Numbered from the stretch's first letter, positions 10,461 through 21,335 are shown. The stretch: DNA of 64,000 nucleotides from Xiphydria camelus (GCA_963678675.1 OY783199.1:10624356-10688355); one strand, 5' to 3'. Translations and numbers: made by a program. Notes: a model not told the origin generated them from the letters alone.

Positions 10461-11084
10461 GTACTGGAGCCCGTGTACAAAAGTGCAATGATTATCGGGC
10501 AGTTTCTTTATATTTTTATTCGGTTGTACCCACATTGTACAGATACGTTTCAGGTGTCAGGCTAGGTAACGGTGGGGGTAGTTGCTAAGGGGTTGCAAAC
10601 ACATGAAAAAAATCGTGACGGGAGTCAGTCCCGGGCAGCACGAAACTTTTATGAATGGAAAATGTTGTTCAATAATGAACATTGGACATTGTCAGCTAGC
10701 CGGGGGGTGGTGGGGTACTTGTCAGCTAGGGGTGCGAATGAGTCCGAAAATGCGAATTTTCAAAACGATGTCGGGCAACTTGAAATTTGGGTGGATACTA
10801 ATATTTTATATATGAATCACGAAAAAAAGTGTCAGCTGCTCGTATGTCGGTGGAAAAGTTGTCAGCTGGGGCCACAAAAGAATCCGGGCGTAGACGCGCT
10901 GTTAGCTGGAACGCACGACCTTTAATGCTTCGGCTGACAATTTGTCTACCAACATACGAGCAGCTGATACTTTTTTTTCGCAAATATTACATTAAATATT
11001 AGTATCCAATTAAATTACAAGTTTCCCGAAATTATTATTGATGATTTAATCATGAAAAACATGCACGGGGCAATTTCGACTTAA

Positions 11085-11813
11085 GGGGGAAAGCCACTGT
11101 GATGACCGGAAAATGTAGAATAACTTTGTGAATTTTTTCTGATTAAAATAAAAAACGAGGGAAAAAACTTTTACAACTACATGAAGGTACATATATTTTA
11201 GTATATTAGAAAAAAAAAGCAATACATAATATCAATAAACTACACAATAATACGCGATGCCGTAAAGCTTCTCTGAAAAATGTTTGGCGCATGGGCGCCA
11301 TTGCTGTGTCCGAATGGTATATCCAAACCAAAAAAATCAATTATTTTCTTAAACTACACGAGTCTAGCTTCAGTTAAGCGTACGGATTTATAAAAATTTT
11401 AATTTTTAACAAAGTAACGCATGTTTAAAGATAGAACTTCGAAATTTAGAGAAAAATTGCTCAGTTTTTTAATTATTATCTCAACAAGTAATCGCTTAAT
11501 CGAAAAAATCATACGCTTAACTGAAGATAATTCTTTTAAAAATATTCTGTGAAAATTTCAAGGTAATCGGATAAAAATTGACTGAGTTATGATGGCGCCC
11601 AGTTGGAAAAATGTAGTTTCGAGATAAAAGCCTTTAAAACCGCGCGGTCAAGTTCGAGCGTATGCGCTTACTCACACAAAACCTTTCATAACTCCATAAA
11701 ATTTTCGAATTTCGGTTTGAAACTTAGGGAACAGATTCTTGAAACCTCGAACATTAAGAAAATGTAAAAATAAAAAAATCTATTTTTTGAACATATCACA
11801 GTGGCTTTCCCCC
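11085..11813. mobile_element. TTAA-targeting non-autonomous element
   Basis: The 729-bp insertion starts GGGGGAAAGCCACTGTGAT and ends with the complement. TTAA flanks it at 11081-11084 and 11814-11817. The other arm of the host palindrome has a single TTAA at the equivalent place (13156-13159, in TTGTTAAGTCGAAATT), a natural empty site. TTAA specificity suggests piggyBac or Kolobok mobilisation; there is no ORF. Confidence 0.85.
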
Positions 11814-12397
11814 TTAACAACTTCAGTTCTACATAATCAGAAATTCATTTAACTATCAATGGATAATTATTTAGTGCTTAATTATAATGCATTATAATAC
11901 TGTACTACATAAATTAACATAGTAAACAATGTTACTATACAAAATCTTATTATTAGTAAAAAAATATTAAATCATCTTAACAAGGCGATATTTAGTCTCA
12001 ATCTTCGTCATCGTCTTCTTCTTCGGCATCATCAGAGTCTTCAATCTCCTGTTCGATTGGAATATTTATTTTATTGAATATTTATTCACTTTATAGAAAT
12101 AAGAAAAGGGTTGACATACCTAAAAAAAATATTCGTAAAACTTATATTTCTTATGTTTTTACACATACGATTGCGGAGGCTATTTTTCAAAAAGTTCCAA
12201 AAACCTCCTTTTCAGTTTAGTATTTTATTAAAGCTTGTACATTCCTCTGAACACCTATATATTGTTTTATTTGCTCAGGGCTGCTCAAACCAAACTATAG
12301 ATATTTTCGTTATGAGGGCGCGAAACGCCCGAATGATGAATTCTATTTTTTGTCACTAAGTGTCAAATACACGGTTGACGGGGTTCAGGACGAGGTG

Positions 12398-12434
12398 TTG
12401 GGGGGGGGGGGGCACCGCCCCCCAACACCCCATT
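12398..12434. repeat. GC hairpin with G-run
   Basis: GGTGTTGGGGGG continues as a run of G and pairs with CCCCCCAACACC around a short CACCG loop. Comparable GC hairpins occur at 27.79 and 58.77 kb. Confidence 0.7.
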
Positions 12435-12552
12435 ACAAACAAAAAAATCACAAGTATTTTTTAAAGTAAAAAGAAATAAATAAACAGACAAACAAAGAAT
12501 TTTAAAACAAAATTTAAATGTTTATTATTTTGAATTTTTGCAAATATAACCA

Positions 12553-12835
12553 TATTCGTAATCAGCGACCCAAGAAATCCCCCCGTACCAAATTTGGCAT
12601 GAATCCGTCGATTTTCGAAAATCCCGTCCGCCATATTGGATCCGCCATCTTCAATTTTTGAAATCTGACTTCAGATTCGTGATCAGCGACCCAAGAACCC
12701 CCCTATACCAAATTTGACATGACTTCGTCGATTTTCGAAAATCTCGTCCGCCATATTGGATCCACCATCTTCCATTTTTGAAATCTGACTTCAAATTCGT
12801 GATCAGCGATCCAAAAAACCTCCTTAACAATCATT
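12553..12835 (-). repeat. 122-bp satellite, array 1 (2.3 units)
   Basis: Units start ATTCGTAATCAGCGACC at 12553, 12675 and 12795, giving periods of 122 and 120 bp. Each contains CGCCATATTGGATC. The reverse complement matches the array at 51037-51650, which has the same 122-bp period, so the two are one satellite family in opposite orientation. Confidence 0.85.
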
Positions 12836-13460
12836 TATTTACTGTTTGATTAACCGTCAAGAGGAATTTCTATTTTTGTCCACTCTCCCATATACCGGGG
12901 AGCACTGTAGGCCGGTCGAAATCTTCCGAAACGGTAGGGATGTTCCGATTCATCGTATCGATCCGGCACGCAAAACAGGATATCGATTCAGTTCAATATT
13001 GTATTGAAAAAGATCGATACGGAATATTTTAATCTGCAATTTTTTAAATGACTATTAATTTATATAGTACAGTATTATAATGCATTATAATTAAGCACTA
13101 AATAATTATCCATTGATAGTTAAATGAATTTCTAATTATGTAAAACTGAAGTTGTTAAGTCGAAATTGCCCCGTGCATGTTTTTCATGATTAAATCTTCA
13201 ATAATGATTTCGGGAAACTTGTAATTTAATTGGATACTAATATTTAATGCAATATTTACGAAAAAAAAGTATCAGCTGCTCGTATGTTGGTGGAAAAATT
13301 GTCAGCCGCGCGATGCATTAAAGGTCGTGCGTGCCAGCTAACAACGCGTCTATGCCCAGAATCTTTTGTGACCCCAGCTGACAACTTTTCCACCGACATA
13401 CGAGCAGCTGACACTTTTTTTCGTGATTCATATATAAAATATTACCACCCACTAATATAT

Positions 13461-13473
13461 CCCCCCCCCCCCC
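13461..13473. repeat. C homopolymer in the right arm of the 3.4-kb element
   Basis: Thirteen C separate two related ACTAATATAT/ATTAATATAT segments. The left arm lacks this run, so it arose after arm duplication or is an assembly artefact. Confidence 0.8.
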
Positions 13474-13825
13474 ATTAATATATCCACCCAAATTTCAAGT
13501 TGCCCGACATCGTTTTGAAAATTCGCATTTTCGGACTCATTCGCACCCCTAGCTGACAAGTACCCCACTACCCCCCAGCTAGCTGACAATGTTCAATGTT
13601 CATTATTGAACATCATTTTCCGTTCATAAAAGTTTCATGCTGCCCGGGACTGATTCCTGCCACGATTTTTTTCATGTGTTTGGAACCCCTTAGCAATTAC
13701 CCCCACCGTCACCTAGCCAGCTGACACCTCAAACGTATCTGCACAATGTGGGTACAATCGAATAAAAATATAAAGAAACTGCCCGAAATCGTTGCGATTT
13801 TTGTACACGGGCTCCAGGACTATTA

Positions 13826-13931
13826 GTGGCAATTGCAACCGCCTGACGTGGTGCTGCATTCTTCTGTTTCTCCTCTCGTTTCTTTTTTCTGTAGTTCCAC
13901 ATGTAGTTTGCCTTCCTCTTCCTCGCAATAT
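13826..13931 (-). pseudogene. 5' exon piece of the split Helitron-like ORF
   Basis: On the minus strand TTTTACAG, a splice acceptor, is followed by IARKRKANYMWNYRKKKREE and a Gln/Ala-rich run. This resembles the basic start of the ORF at 6924. It ends at the border of the 3.4-kb insertion; the downstream part continues at 10460 and below. Confidence 0.45.
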
Positions 13932-14085
13932 CTGTAAAATATTAATCAGTAAGTAATTAAAACAGTCAAAACTACAAATTAGTAAATAAATTATTGTCAT
14001 ATACAAATGAAATATGTATACAAAAAGATGAAAGTATTCCATATATTTACACTTACCAGCGGCATGCGATTCCATTGTGGGTATA

Positions 14086-14316
14086 CCGTAGGTATGTCTC
14101 GGGCAGAACTGCACAGTTGCAGGGACCTCTTCGGCCGGGCTTGGTCGGTATTCGAGCCACTTTTACCGGTAGAAGTCGAGTCGGTAATTAGAGTTGGTGT
14201 CAATTCGGGAGATCGAAGCGTCTAATCTCTAAATCGTGAATTTGTGAATAATGGTAATTACTCACCATAATTCACAAATCCACGATTTCGAGGTTAGAAG
14301 CTTCGATCTCCCAAAT
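14086..14316. mobile_element. Foldback family F1 copy, interrupted
   Basis: The copy runs from TACCGTAGGTATGTCTCGG through CTTGGTCGG, GGTAGAAGTCGAGTCGG, GGGAGATCGAAGCG and the palindromic centre GGTAATTACTCACC, then into the inverse arm. After ATCTCCCAAAT it is broken by the insertion at 14317-15896 and resumes as ATTGATACCAATTCTAACTACC up to about 15925. Confidence 0.75.
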
Positions 14317-15896
14317 CAGGAATATGCACCTATTTTTTTACATCAAAAATGGATTGAGCACGTAAAAAAAGTTGGGACGTATTTTTTTATTTTTGTTTCT
14401 GACGCGAAATTAAGCCGTAAGAAATTAATAAAGTTTGCGCTAAGCTCCGCCCACTTGAAACGGCTGATCGAGCGGCACGCCGGGTCGTGACGTCACTATG
14501 CACTCTCGGATATCGCATTCGTGTTGACGGCGTCTGCGGAATCGTAAGCGTGTGTTATAGTTCTTCGTTTTGAGGGCTGTTTAACTGTTTCGAGTACGAA
14601 GCTTGTGTTGTGCTGTGAAAATGGACAGTTGATTTGTGCAAGGGAAATCTGACAATTTGCCGCAAATCGATGCGTTGTCAGAGTGTTCGCTTTTCTTGGA
14701 TCAAACCAAGATTTCATTGGAGCAGAAACGCGAAATATTAAAGCAATAAGGTAAGATTTAAAGATACGGTATGAATAAGTCAGATTGTATACCTCAAAAT
14801 AAAATAAATAGCAGTCTGCCTATATGTAATTTGTAAATATACGCGGTGTCGCCTTTTCGATGTACCTACGGAGTTTTGGGAAAAACGTTATAGAAAAAAT
14901 CCAGTTACACATCCTCGGGGCCGATTTTGAAAACAAATTTAATGCTGTCAAAATCTCACGGCTAACTAGATCCAGTATTGAGATACAGGGTGTTTTTCAT
15001 TTTTTGCCATTTACTTCATGGCCTTATATTTCGGTTATTTTTAAAGATAGAAGAACAGTATAACGGTGATTTTTCGTAGATCTTTATGTAGTTGTTATAT
15101 GATTGGTATTAGATATTTATAAGTGGTATTATTTCATTCAATAGATACTACTTAGTTGTTATAAGTACTTTAAATTTGTATACGTACACTCTGCTGTTTT
15201 TGAACTATGTTGTTGGTAACTTTCTTTAAATTTACGTTATCTTAATGTAAATTTTTTGAAATATGCCATTAATAAAATATGTACAATATACAGTACAATA
15301 CAGTTACAACAATGTGCAAATATAGGTATATAACTCTGTACCTATAACTTACATTAAAATGGTCCTCACAACAGTATAGCGAGGTCTTTAGAGGAAGTGG
15401 CGGTTCTTTTTCTTATCCTTCTTCATTGCCGTACACCACTTCTTCCGAATATCCTAATTTTTTGGAACGGAAAAGAATATTTTTTCCGGTGTTACCACAG
15501 ATGTATTTGTATATCTCGGCACTATACAATATTTATAAATCCTTCTTCCTTCCTTCTTCGACATTCTACTATCAAACGTCAAACAAAAATAGTCACAAAA
15601 AATAAACAAACTTCCACTTCACTTGTACTCTTCCGATACGCAAGGCATTGAGAAACAGACTAGAAGGTGTACTGGCGGGCCGGTTTCGTGCATAGTGACG
15701 TTACGAGCCAGCGCCTCCCACAACAGAGCGTTTTGAAATACGTCACCGGGAGGCGTGGCCGTACTACATTTAAAGTAATGTTTTTGGGGTAGGAGTTTTT
15801 CTTATCAACTTTTTACTATTGGTACTGTGTTTTGAATAACTTTAACTATTATGTCTGCTGTGTTTCATGCATATTAAAATTTCATGCATATTCCTG
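14317..15896 (+). mobile_element. 1.6-kb DNA element with CAGGAATATGCA ends
   Basis: The ends are CAGGAATATGCA and TGCATATTCCTG, and the flanking F1 sequence rejoins cleanly, giving an AT dinucleotide duplication or none. Subterminal inverse blocks also match (GTGACGTCACTATGCAC at 14487 against GTGCATAGTGACGTTAC at 15688). A short exon-like frame at 14621-14749 (MDS, stop, FVQGKSDNLPQIDALSEC) is followed by GGTAAGA, a splice donor. The rest has no recognised protein. Family unknown; likely an internally deleted or decayed transposon. Confidence 0.6.
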
Positions 15897-15924
15897 ATTG
15901 ATACCAATTCTAACTACCGAGTAG

Positions 15925-16335
15925 TACCATTACAGCAAAAAGTTCAACCTCCTAAAACCCGGAAATTTTCTTCGTTTCGTCGTATCTCTACCGTTTCCAA
16001 AATATTTGCAGTTTATTTTTTAAACAAATTATCATTTCGCTCTTTTTGGTAATATCATCATTGTTAAAAGTTGGACCCCATCCTTTGCCGTAAAGGCGAA
16101 AATTTTCCCCGTTTCGTCGTATCTTTTACCGCTTTTACCGCTTTTACAAACGTTTATTTTCTAAATAAATTGTTAAATAATTTATCGACTCGCTATGTGT
16201 GATAATACCATCACGGCTAAAAGTTTAACCCCCTAGTCGACGCCCCAAAATTTTCTCCATTTAGTCGTATCCCTTACCATTTTCGAGATATTTTCAAAAG
16301 TTTATTGTCTAAACAAATTGTTATCAACTCGGGCC
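15925..16335 (+). repeat. Degenerate tandem repeat, period about 150 bp
   Basis: Three units each contain TACCATnACnGCnAAAAGTT, a TTTTCnnCGTTTCGTCGTATC segment and a TAAACAAATTGTTA tail. A related unit is found at 56700-56830 (ATATCATAACAACTGAAAGT, then TTTTCTCCGTTTTGCC). Confidence 0.6.
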
Positions 16336-16930
16336 GTTTGGTTATACTTCTTGTCCTCCACCTCTTCAAATGTCGCTACATTTATACACTGGAGGATAAA
16401 GAGATTTCATATTCTCTTAATATGAATGTAGTGTACGTATGTAGTGTATGTAGCCATCTACGTACTATAGCTGGGACCAGTTGGAATTTCTGAAATCAGC
16501 ATCGAGTTTCCTCTCATATGACGATTTCGACGAAAAAATAATTTTTTAAAGATTAGAAACGTTTGATTTCGAAGCAGCACATCTCTCTGACCTATTTGTT
16601 GATTTGATTGAATGTAGGCTCGATTGAAAGCGCGAGCTAAAAAGTACACACCAAAGTAATTTGTAATTCGGAATTTCTTAGTTACTGAGAAATAAAGACT
16701 TCATTATAGGTGCGAACTATACGCGGAGTAAAATAAGTCTTTGCGAGCCTGGCGACGCGACGGGCGCTTCGCTTTTAGGCGCGAAACTCTATCGAGACTC
16801 TTGATCGGATCCCGACAAATTATTTAGAACAATTGCGTTGTACAATAACCGAGTAGAAAACCAAAATAAATATGTCTACTTATGTGAATGGGCTATTAAA
16901 TATTGTTATTGAAGTAAAAAAAAAATTAAA
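16336..16930. other. AT-rich DNA, no feature recognised
   Basis: No coding region, inverted repeat or tandem repeat strong enough to name is seen. A short TATGTAGTGTA-type repetition lies at 16425-16455. Confidence 0.3.
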
Positions 16931-16937
16931 AATGGTA

Positions 16938-17046
16938 GCTTACTGCCGCACCCTACCGGGACTGGAACCTGTGCTCTTTAGGACGGGCTGCTTTGAAACT
17001 GGGAATGCTTTCGCATTCTATCAATTGAGCCACCGACTCTTGTATA
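16938..17046 (-). repeat. tRNA-like sequence, probable SINE head or tRNA relic
   Basis: On the minus strand TGGCTCAATTGATAGAATGC resembles a tRNA A box and D arm, and GGTTCCAGTCCCGG a B box and T arm. Between them GAAAGCATTCCCAGTTTC can form an anticodon-like stem. Spacing between the boxes is longer than in a normal tRNA, so I favour a tRNA-derived SINE or relic over a working gene. Confidence 0.4.
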
Positions 17047-17104
17047 AATTATTTGAAACGATGGTATACGAGTTAAAAAATCCAATGCGATATATTTTAC
17101 TTAA

Positions 17105-17582
17105 GATATAAGGACTTCAATCCTTTGCGGCATAATGAGTTGTTCAACGATACTTTGCGTCCAAGATATAATTTTTAGACAAGGTAAAAAAACGTAATCC
17201 TGGCGGGAACTCGATGATGTAACTCCAATGAACCTCGTGTTCAAAATAAAATTTTGAAACAAGGCAAAAGGACGCGACCCCGATGAGGATCCGATTGCAT
17301 AATCCTACCGGACTTTACGTCCAAAATAAAATATTTAAACAAGGTAAAAGGACGTGATCTGGACGAGGATCCGATGGTATAACCTTCTTACTGGACTTCG
17401 CGTTCAAAATAAAATTTTCAGACTAGGCAAAAGTTAGTTGATCCCCACAAGGACTAAATATGGTATAACCTTATAGAACTAGGTGTCAAAAAAAATTTCC
17501 AGATGAGGCAAAAGGACTTAATCCCGACGAGTACCCGATTGTGTAATCCTGTTGAACTTTGCGTTTAAAAAAGTAAAATTTT
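17105..17582 (+). repeat. 81-bp tandem array, about six units
   Basis: The motif AACAAGGTAAAAGGACGTGAT with variants starts at about 17178, 17257, 17338, 17421 and 17502. Each unit carries GAnGAnnnCGATnGnnTAAnCCT and TTnGCGTnCAAAATAAAATTT. Units diverge by perhaps 20 percent, so the array is old. Confidence 0.75.
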
Positions 17583-17588
17583 TTATGT

Positions 17589-17876
17589 GTAAACATCTAT
17601 TACGGCGGTATGAGGGTAAACCTCGGGAAATGGGACGGAAATGTGAAGCCGGATGTGATTAGTGCGCAGTGATTCGTGCGCAGCTACTTCAGCGCTTGCG
17701 GCCTATAGGGTGGTATTACATTTTCTTGTCGATGATGTCGATATAGTAAATTGCTATACAACCTACTAATAGCGCAGCTAGCATTGGTGACGCACACAAG
17801 CCTAGTCACTTTCTCCTAGCTTCCCCACGCGCTCCGTAAATAGCTAACACTTGTATCTCTGTCTAAATAATCTATA
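17589..17876 (+). repeat. Dispersed repeat A, copy 2
   Basis: It matches 5261-5546 along its whole length in the same orientation, with few substitutions and a 2-bp length difference. It starts at the end of the 81-bp array and stops where an F1 foldback copy begins, showing that its boundaries are real. Confidence 0.85.
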
Positions 17877-17877
17877 C

Positions 17878-18163
17878 CGTGTCCCACTCTGTACGGGCCA
17901 GTTTGAAGTTACCTTCGGGGAGGCTTGGTCGGTACTTGAGTCATTTAATACCGGTAGAAGTCGAGTCGGTAGTTAGAGTTGGTGTCAATTCGGGTGATCG
18001 AAGCATCTAACTTCGAAATTATGAATTTGTGAATAATGGTGAGTAATTTTCATTATTCACAAATTCATAATTTCGAGGTTAGACGCTTCGAACTCTCGAA
18101 TTGACACCAACTCTAACTACCGACTCAGCTTCTACCGGTATTAAATAACTCAAGTACTGAGGT
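17878..18163. mobile_element. Foldback family F1, most symmetrical small copy
   Basis: It runs from CCGTGTCCCACTCTGTACGG through CTTGGTCGGTACTTGAGTCA, GGTAGAAGTCGAGTCGG, GGTGTCAATTCGG and GATCGAAGCATCTAAC to the centre AATAATGGTGAGTAATTTTC near 18040, then back through the inverse of the same blocks. The F2 half-copy begins at its right edge. Confidence 0.8.
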
Positions 18164-18398
18164 ACAACATTGTTCTGCCAGATATTTACACATCAATTAG
18201 TCATTCTAACTTGTAATTGATGTGTAAACATCTGGCAGAACAATGTTGAATGGAAGTGGTGTTCGCCATGTACAGTAAGTGAGTTGGAGTAACTCCTCGT
18301 CGATCGGCTCTACTCCGACTCACTTATTAATTTTTTTTAGCTATAATAAGCCGATTTATTTTAGCTATCAAATCTCGCTCACTAGATGTTTACACATC
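18164..18398. mobile_element. Foldback family F2, half copy
   Basis: It contains the inner hairpin CAACATTGTTCTGCCAGAT and its complement (18164-18245), then one long arm identical in order to 7700-7865, ending CTCACTAGATGTTTACACATC. It abuts a Helitron-like frame on the minus strand, the same junction as at 7.49 kb. Confidence 0.8.
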
Positions 18399-19449
18399 AG
18401 TGTCTCGAGTACTAGCAGACTCGTTTTTATCGAGGCAAACAGGACATGAAACTGATGAGGCCCTGATCATGTAGATCTTGTGGACTTTTACTGATTTGAT
18501 ACCGATAAGGATCTCATCTGGCACGCCTGAGTAGGGTATGCCTTAGGAATACCCGATCAGGTCCTTATGGGACATCGGGATAATTTCCAGTCGGAATTAT
18601 GTTGTATAATATATTATATATTGCGTGTTATCGAATTACATTATATTAATTCTTATAATTGAAAGATATCGGACCCAGACACAAACAACAATTTGTACAG
18701 GCAGGGACACGTCTGGTACTATTTTGAACATATGTACGTAGGTAGCATGCGTACTAACATGCGTGCGTGCCTGCATGCGTAGTATAGTCATTCATCGTTT
18801 CTGCTTCAAATTGTAAAACAAGATGGTGTGGTATTCCTGGATATGAAAAGCTATTATATCTCAATAATGTTTGAATGCCATTCTGGTGAGAGATTGTTTG
18901 TAAGTGACACACATTTTAATTTCTTCTCTGTTGATTGTTGACTTCTTCTTCTAGAATTGCGTCTAGAATTTCTCCATGTTGGGGTCCTGGGATTTTTAAA
19001 TCTTCTGGAAATCATAATCTGTTACAAATTAAGCAAGGAAACCCGAAAGAATTGATCTTGAATTTTTTATCGAATTATTTATGAATAGGTACTCTTGTAT
19101 CGATAAAAGTCTTTGTAAGGTGGATTAGGATTCACCGCATTGTTCCTCGAGGCATCTTCCCTTGTTGATGGTCCTGATAGGTTTCCATCAACACGTGGAA
19201 TATTCATATCATGAGAAATTCTAGACGGATTATTCGGTAACTCCGGAGGCATATCACAATCACTTCGATGGTCAATGCGATCGATTTCCTCAACCAATAG
19301 AGGGTTCTGAAGTGTTTATAAATTGGAAGCTTTTTCCCTTGCCCTGTATTCCCTGACACGTCCAGTACTAATTTTTGTTTTTTTTTTAACTCTGTTGAGT
19401 GCATTTCTAGGACGCCGTCGATCATAGAATTTTTTACACCACTGTGCAT
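18390..19449 (-). pseudogene. Helitron-like ORF remnant, third locus
   Basis: The minus-strand frame ending at 18390 reads SCPVCLDKNESASTRDTDV then stop. Its last eleven residues equal the end of the ORF at 7497, and CPVC replaces the LVCSTC pair. About 0.9 kb upstream, frames at 19449-19080 contain GRVREYRAREKAS, the basic YRAR-type start seen in such ORFs, then an Asn/Pro/Ser-rich stretch. The DNA between (18460-19080) shows no clear coding, so the link between the parts is inferred. Confidence 0.42.
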
Positions 19450-19499
19450 TTTATTTAGGCATTATTCTCACTTAAAAATATTCTCTACACTATCTTGAA

Positions 19500-20301
19500 A
19501 TATTGCTCACCCCTTTATAACCTCAATGTGTGTACAGTATATACACAATACTCGTATAACCTCGGTGCTCACTGAATATGCACGACTGATATATATAGTA
19601 CGTATATACAAACTTTACACGACGGTGTATTTGATTTGGCCACTATTCTCACTCGAAAATAACCTCCACATTACGCAGAAATATTTCTGACATAGTACAT
19701 ATATACATATGTACATAGTACATATATATATATGTACATATATATGATATATTATATAGTACGTATGTCTGATTTCAAACGTCGATTTTTGAACTTCCCT
19801 GAAATTTGACTTCGGTAGTGGTTGGGACGGTGCTCTAGTAATTTATAGTTGAGAGTTGAACACTTGAAATGAAATTAACTTTAAACTATTAATATTAAAA
19901 CATAATAAAAATTTAAATTTTGTTCTAGTTCTTCGTTTGTTTGTTTATTTATTTATTTTTACTTAAAAAATAAATAAATCGGTTAAAAAACGATTAGGGT
20001 TATGTGTTGCAGAAGGAGGTGGCATATTTGAAATTTTACTGTAAATGTACCTACTTATGTTGCCTTAAGAATATTTTCATCAAATTAGCAAAAACTTTGA
20101 AATAAAGGAGTTATAGCACATTTTCAAAAATCATAATTATGGATTTTTTTCAAATTGCAGACGAACCGTTCAAGATAATTACAATTTATTTACAGATTAT
20201 TGATCAGCGTAAAATTCAGCAACTTTGCCTCCATTTAAACAACTTTGTATCTCTTCAAACTAGCGAGACCCCCATGTTGCTACGCGAAATTCAATCACCC
20301 T
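19500..20301. other. AT-rich DNA with TA/TACATA simple repeats
   Basis: Between 19690 and 19760 ATATATACATATGTACATAG-type repeats dominate. The segment 19780-19850 (GAAATTTGACTTCGGTAGTG, then GACGGTGCTCTAG) resembles, in inverse, 28590-28660 and shares TTTGACTTCGGCAGTG with 55.59 kb. No gene is seen. Confidence 0.4.
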
Positions 20302-20533
20302 TGTTGTAAATAGGCCTTAAGTTTCCTTAGTTGGGTGGACATGCCGGCAGAACGCGTCTCTTGCGGTTGGATGTGCGTCTTATATAGATAAGCGTTTGTA
20401 CTCGTAGACTTCCTCCTGTTTGCCCGAGCTCGCGCTGCCATGCGGTTACTATACTTTTCTACTTTTGTAATAAATCCGTTGTGAAATATCATTTAACCAC
20501 TGCAATCATTATTTGCATACCCAAAATCCAACA
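20302..20533 (+). mobile_element. 5' LTR of a Ty1/copia-type retrotransposon
   Basis: The boundary at 20533 is fixed by the primer-binding region just after it; TGTTG...CCAACA gives a 232-bp LTR. AATAAA-like sequence (GTAATAAATC) lies about 60 bp before the end. Segment 20384-20483 is matched by the LTR fragment split across 24.49-24.53 and 27.58-27.63 kb. The start at 20302 is inferred from the TG/CA rule. Confidence 0.6.
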
Positions 20534-20556
20534 GGTTACTGGGTATGGGCCCAGAT
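20534..20556 (+). promoter_or_regulatory. Primer-binding region of the copia element
   Basis: GGTTACTGGGTATGGGCCCAG follows the LTR directly. It resembles the GGTTATGGGCCCAG site of insect copia elements, which is primed by an internal fragment of initiator methionine tRNA, with a small insertion. Confidence 0.55.
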
Positions 20557-20592
20557 ATGCGAGTGAAGTGATATTTTTGAACTTTAATCGCG

Positions 20593-21335
20593 ATGGACAA
20601 CGAGATTTTGAGAATGAAGAAACTTGATGGAATTGAGAACTGGGGAACATGGAAATTCCAGGTAAGAATTCTCGTCAACGCGCATGGAGCAATGGAGGTT
20701 ATGACCGGCGAGTCAAAGAAACCGGTATTGGAAAGCCAAGGCGCGGCAGCAACTGCGGAGTACCAGAAAGCACTCAAGGATTGGAAGAAGCTTGATAGCT
20801 TGGCACAAAAGACGATTGTGACTACGGTGAGTCAACAACCTTTAATTCACATAATGAACTGTCAATCCGCAAAAGAAATGTGGGATATACTGCACAAAAT
20901 CTATGAAAGCAAAAACGAGACGTCTAAGCATATTTTGCAACAAAAATGGTATTCGATGGCCAAGGACGCTGAGGATGATATTTCTCTGCATATTGCAAAA
21001 ATAAAAGATCTCGTCTGTAGACTGAGTGTGCTTGGAGAGCCAGTATCAGATAGTATGACAATGGCTACAATTTTGATGGCTCTTTCGGCTTCCTATAAGT
21101 AATTTGCCACAGCGTGGGAGTCGACGCCTTTGGATCAGTGCACTTTGCCAAATCTAGTTTCCAGGCTTACTCTGGAAGAACTTCACATGAACCCGGATGA
21201 GGGTAAGCACAGCAGCGCTTTCTCGATGAAAGCAGAGAAGTATCACGGTGCGAAGGCCAAGAGGATCAAAAACCTGGAAAGTGTTTCAAGTGCGGGAAAG
21301 TAGGACACTGGAAAAAAGACTGTCGCTCGAAGGGC
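20593..21335 (+). pseudogene. copia gag remnant
   Basis: The ATG at 20593 opens a 169-codon frame with the copia Gag pattern: LDGIENWGTWKFQV near the start, AKEMWDILHKIYE and ILQQKWYSM in the middle. A TAA follows ASYK at 21100, after which the same reading continues to the zinc knuckle CFKCGKVGHWKKDC at about 21283-21324 via a frameshift. Gag packages element RNA in a virus-like particle. The stop and shift make this copy inactive. Confidence 0.8.

Larger units (their letters stand above)
10461..13825. mobile_element. 3.4-kb element with about 770-bp inverted arms and repeated GTCAGCTG motifs
   Basis: Arm 10461-11916, excluding the insertion at 11085-11813, is the reverse complement of 13056-13825. 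Ends read AGTACTGGAGCCCGTGTAC and AGTCCTGGAGCCCGTGTAC. Each arm holds five or six copies of TGTCAGCTA/G, a pattern expected for repeated transposase-binding sites. The middle (11917-13055) shows no transposase, only satellite units and AT-rich DNA. The target duplication is probably AT but cannot be fixed. The element splits a Helitron-like ORF. Superfamily unknown. Confidence 0.7.

Noticed and set aside
16938..17046. Functional tRNA gene
   Set aside because: Box spacing is too long and the acceptor stem does not pair convincingly.
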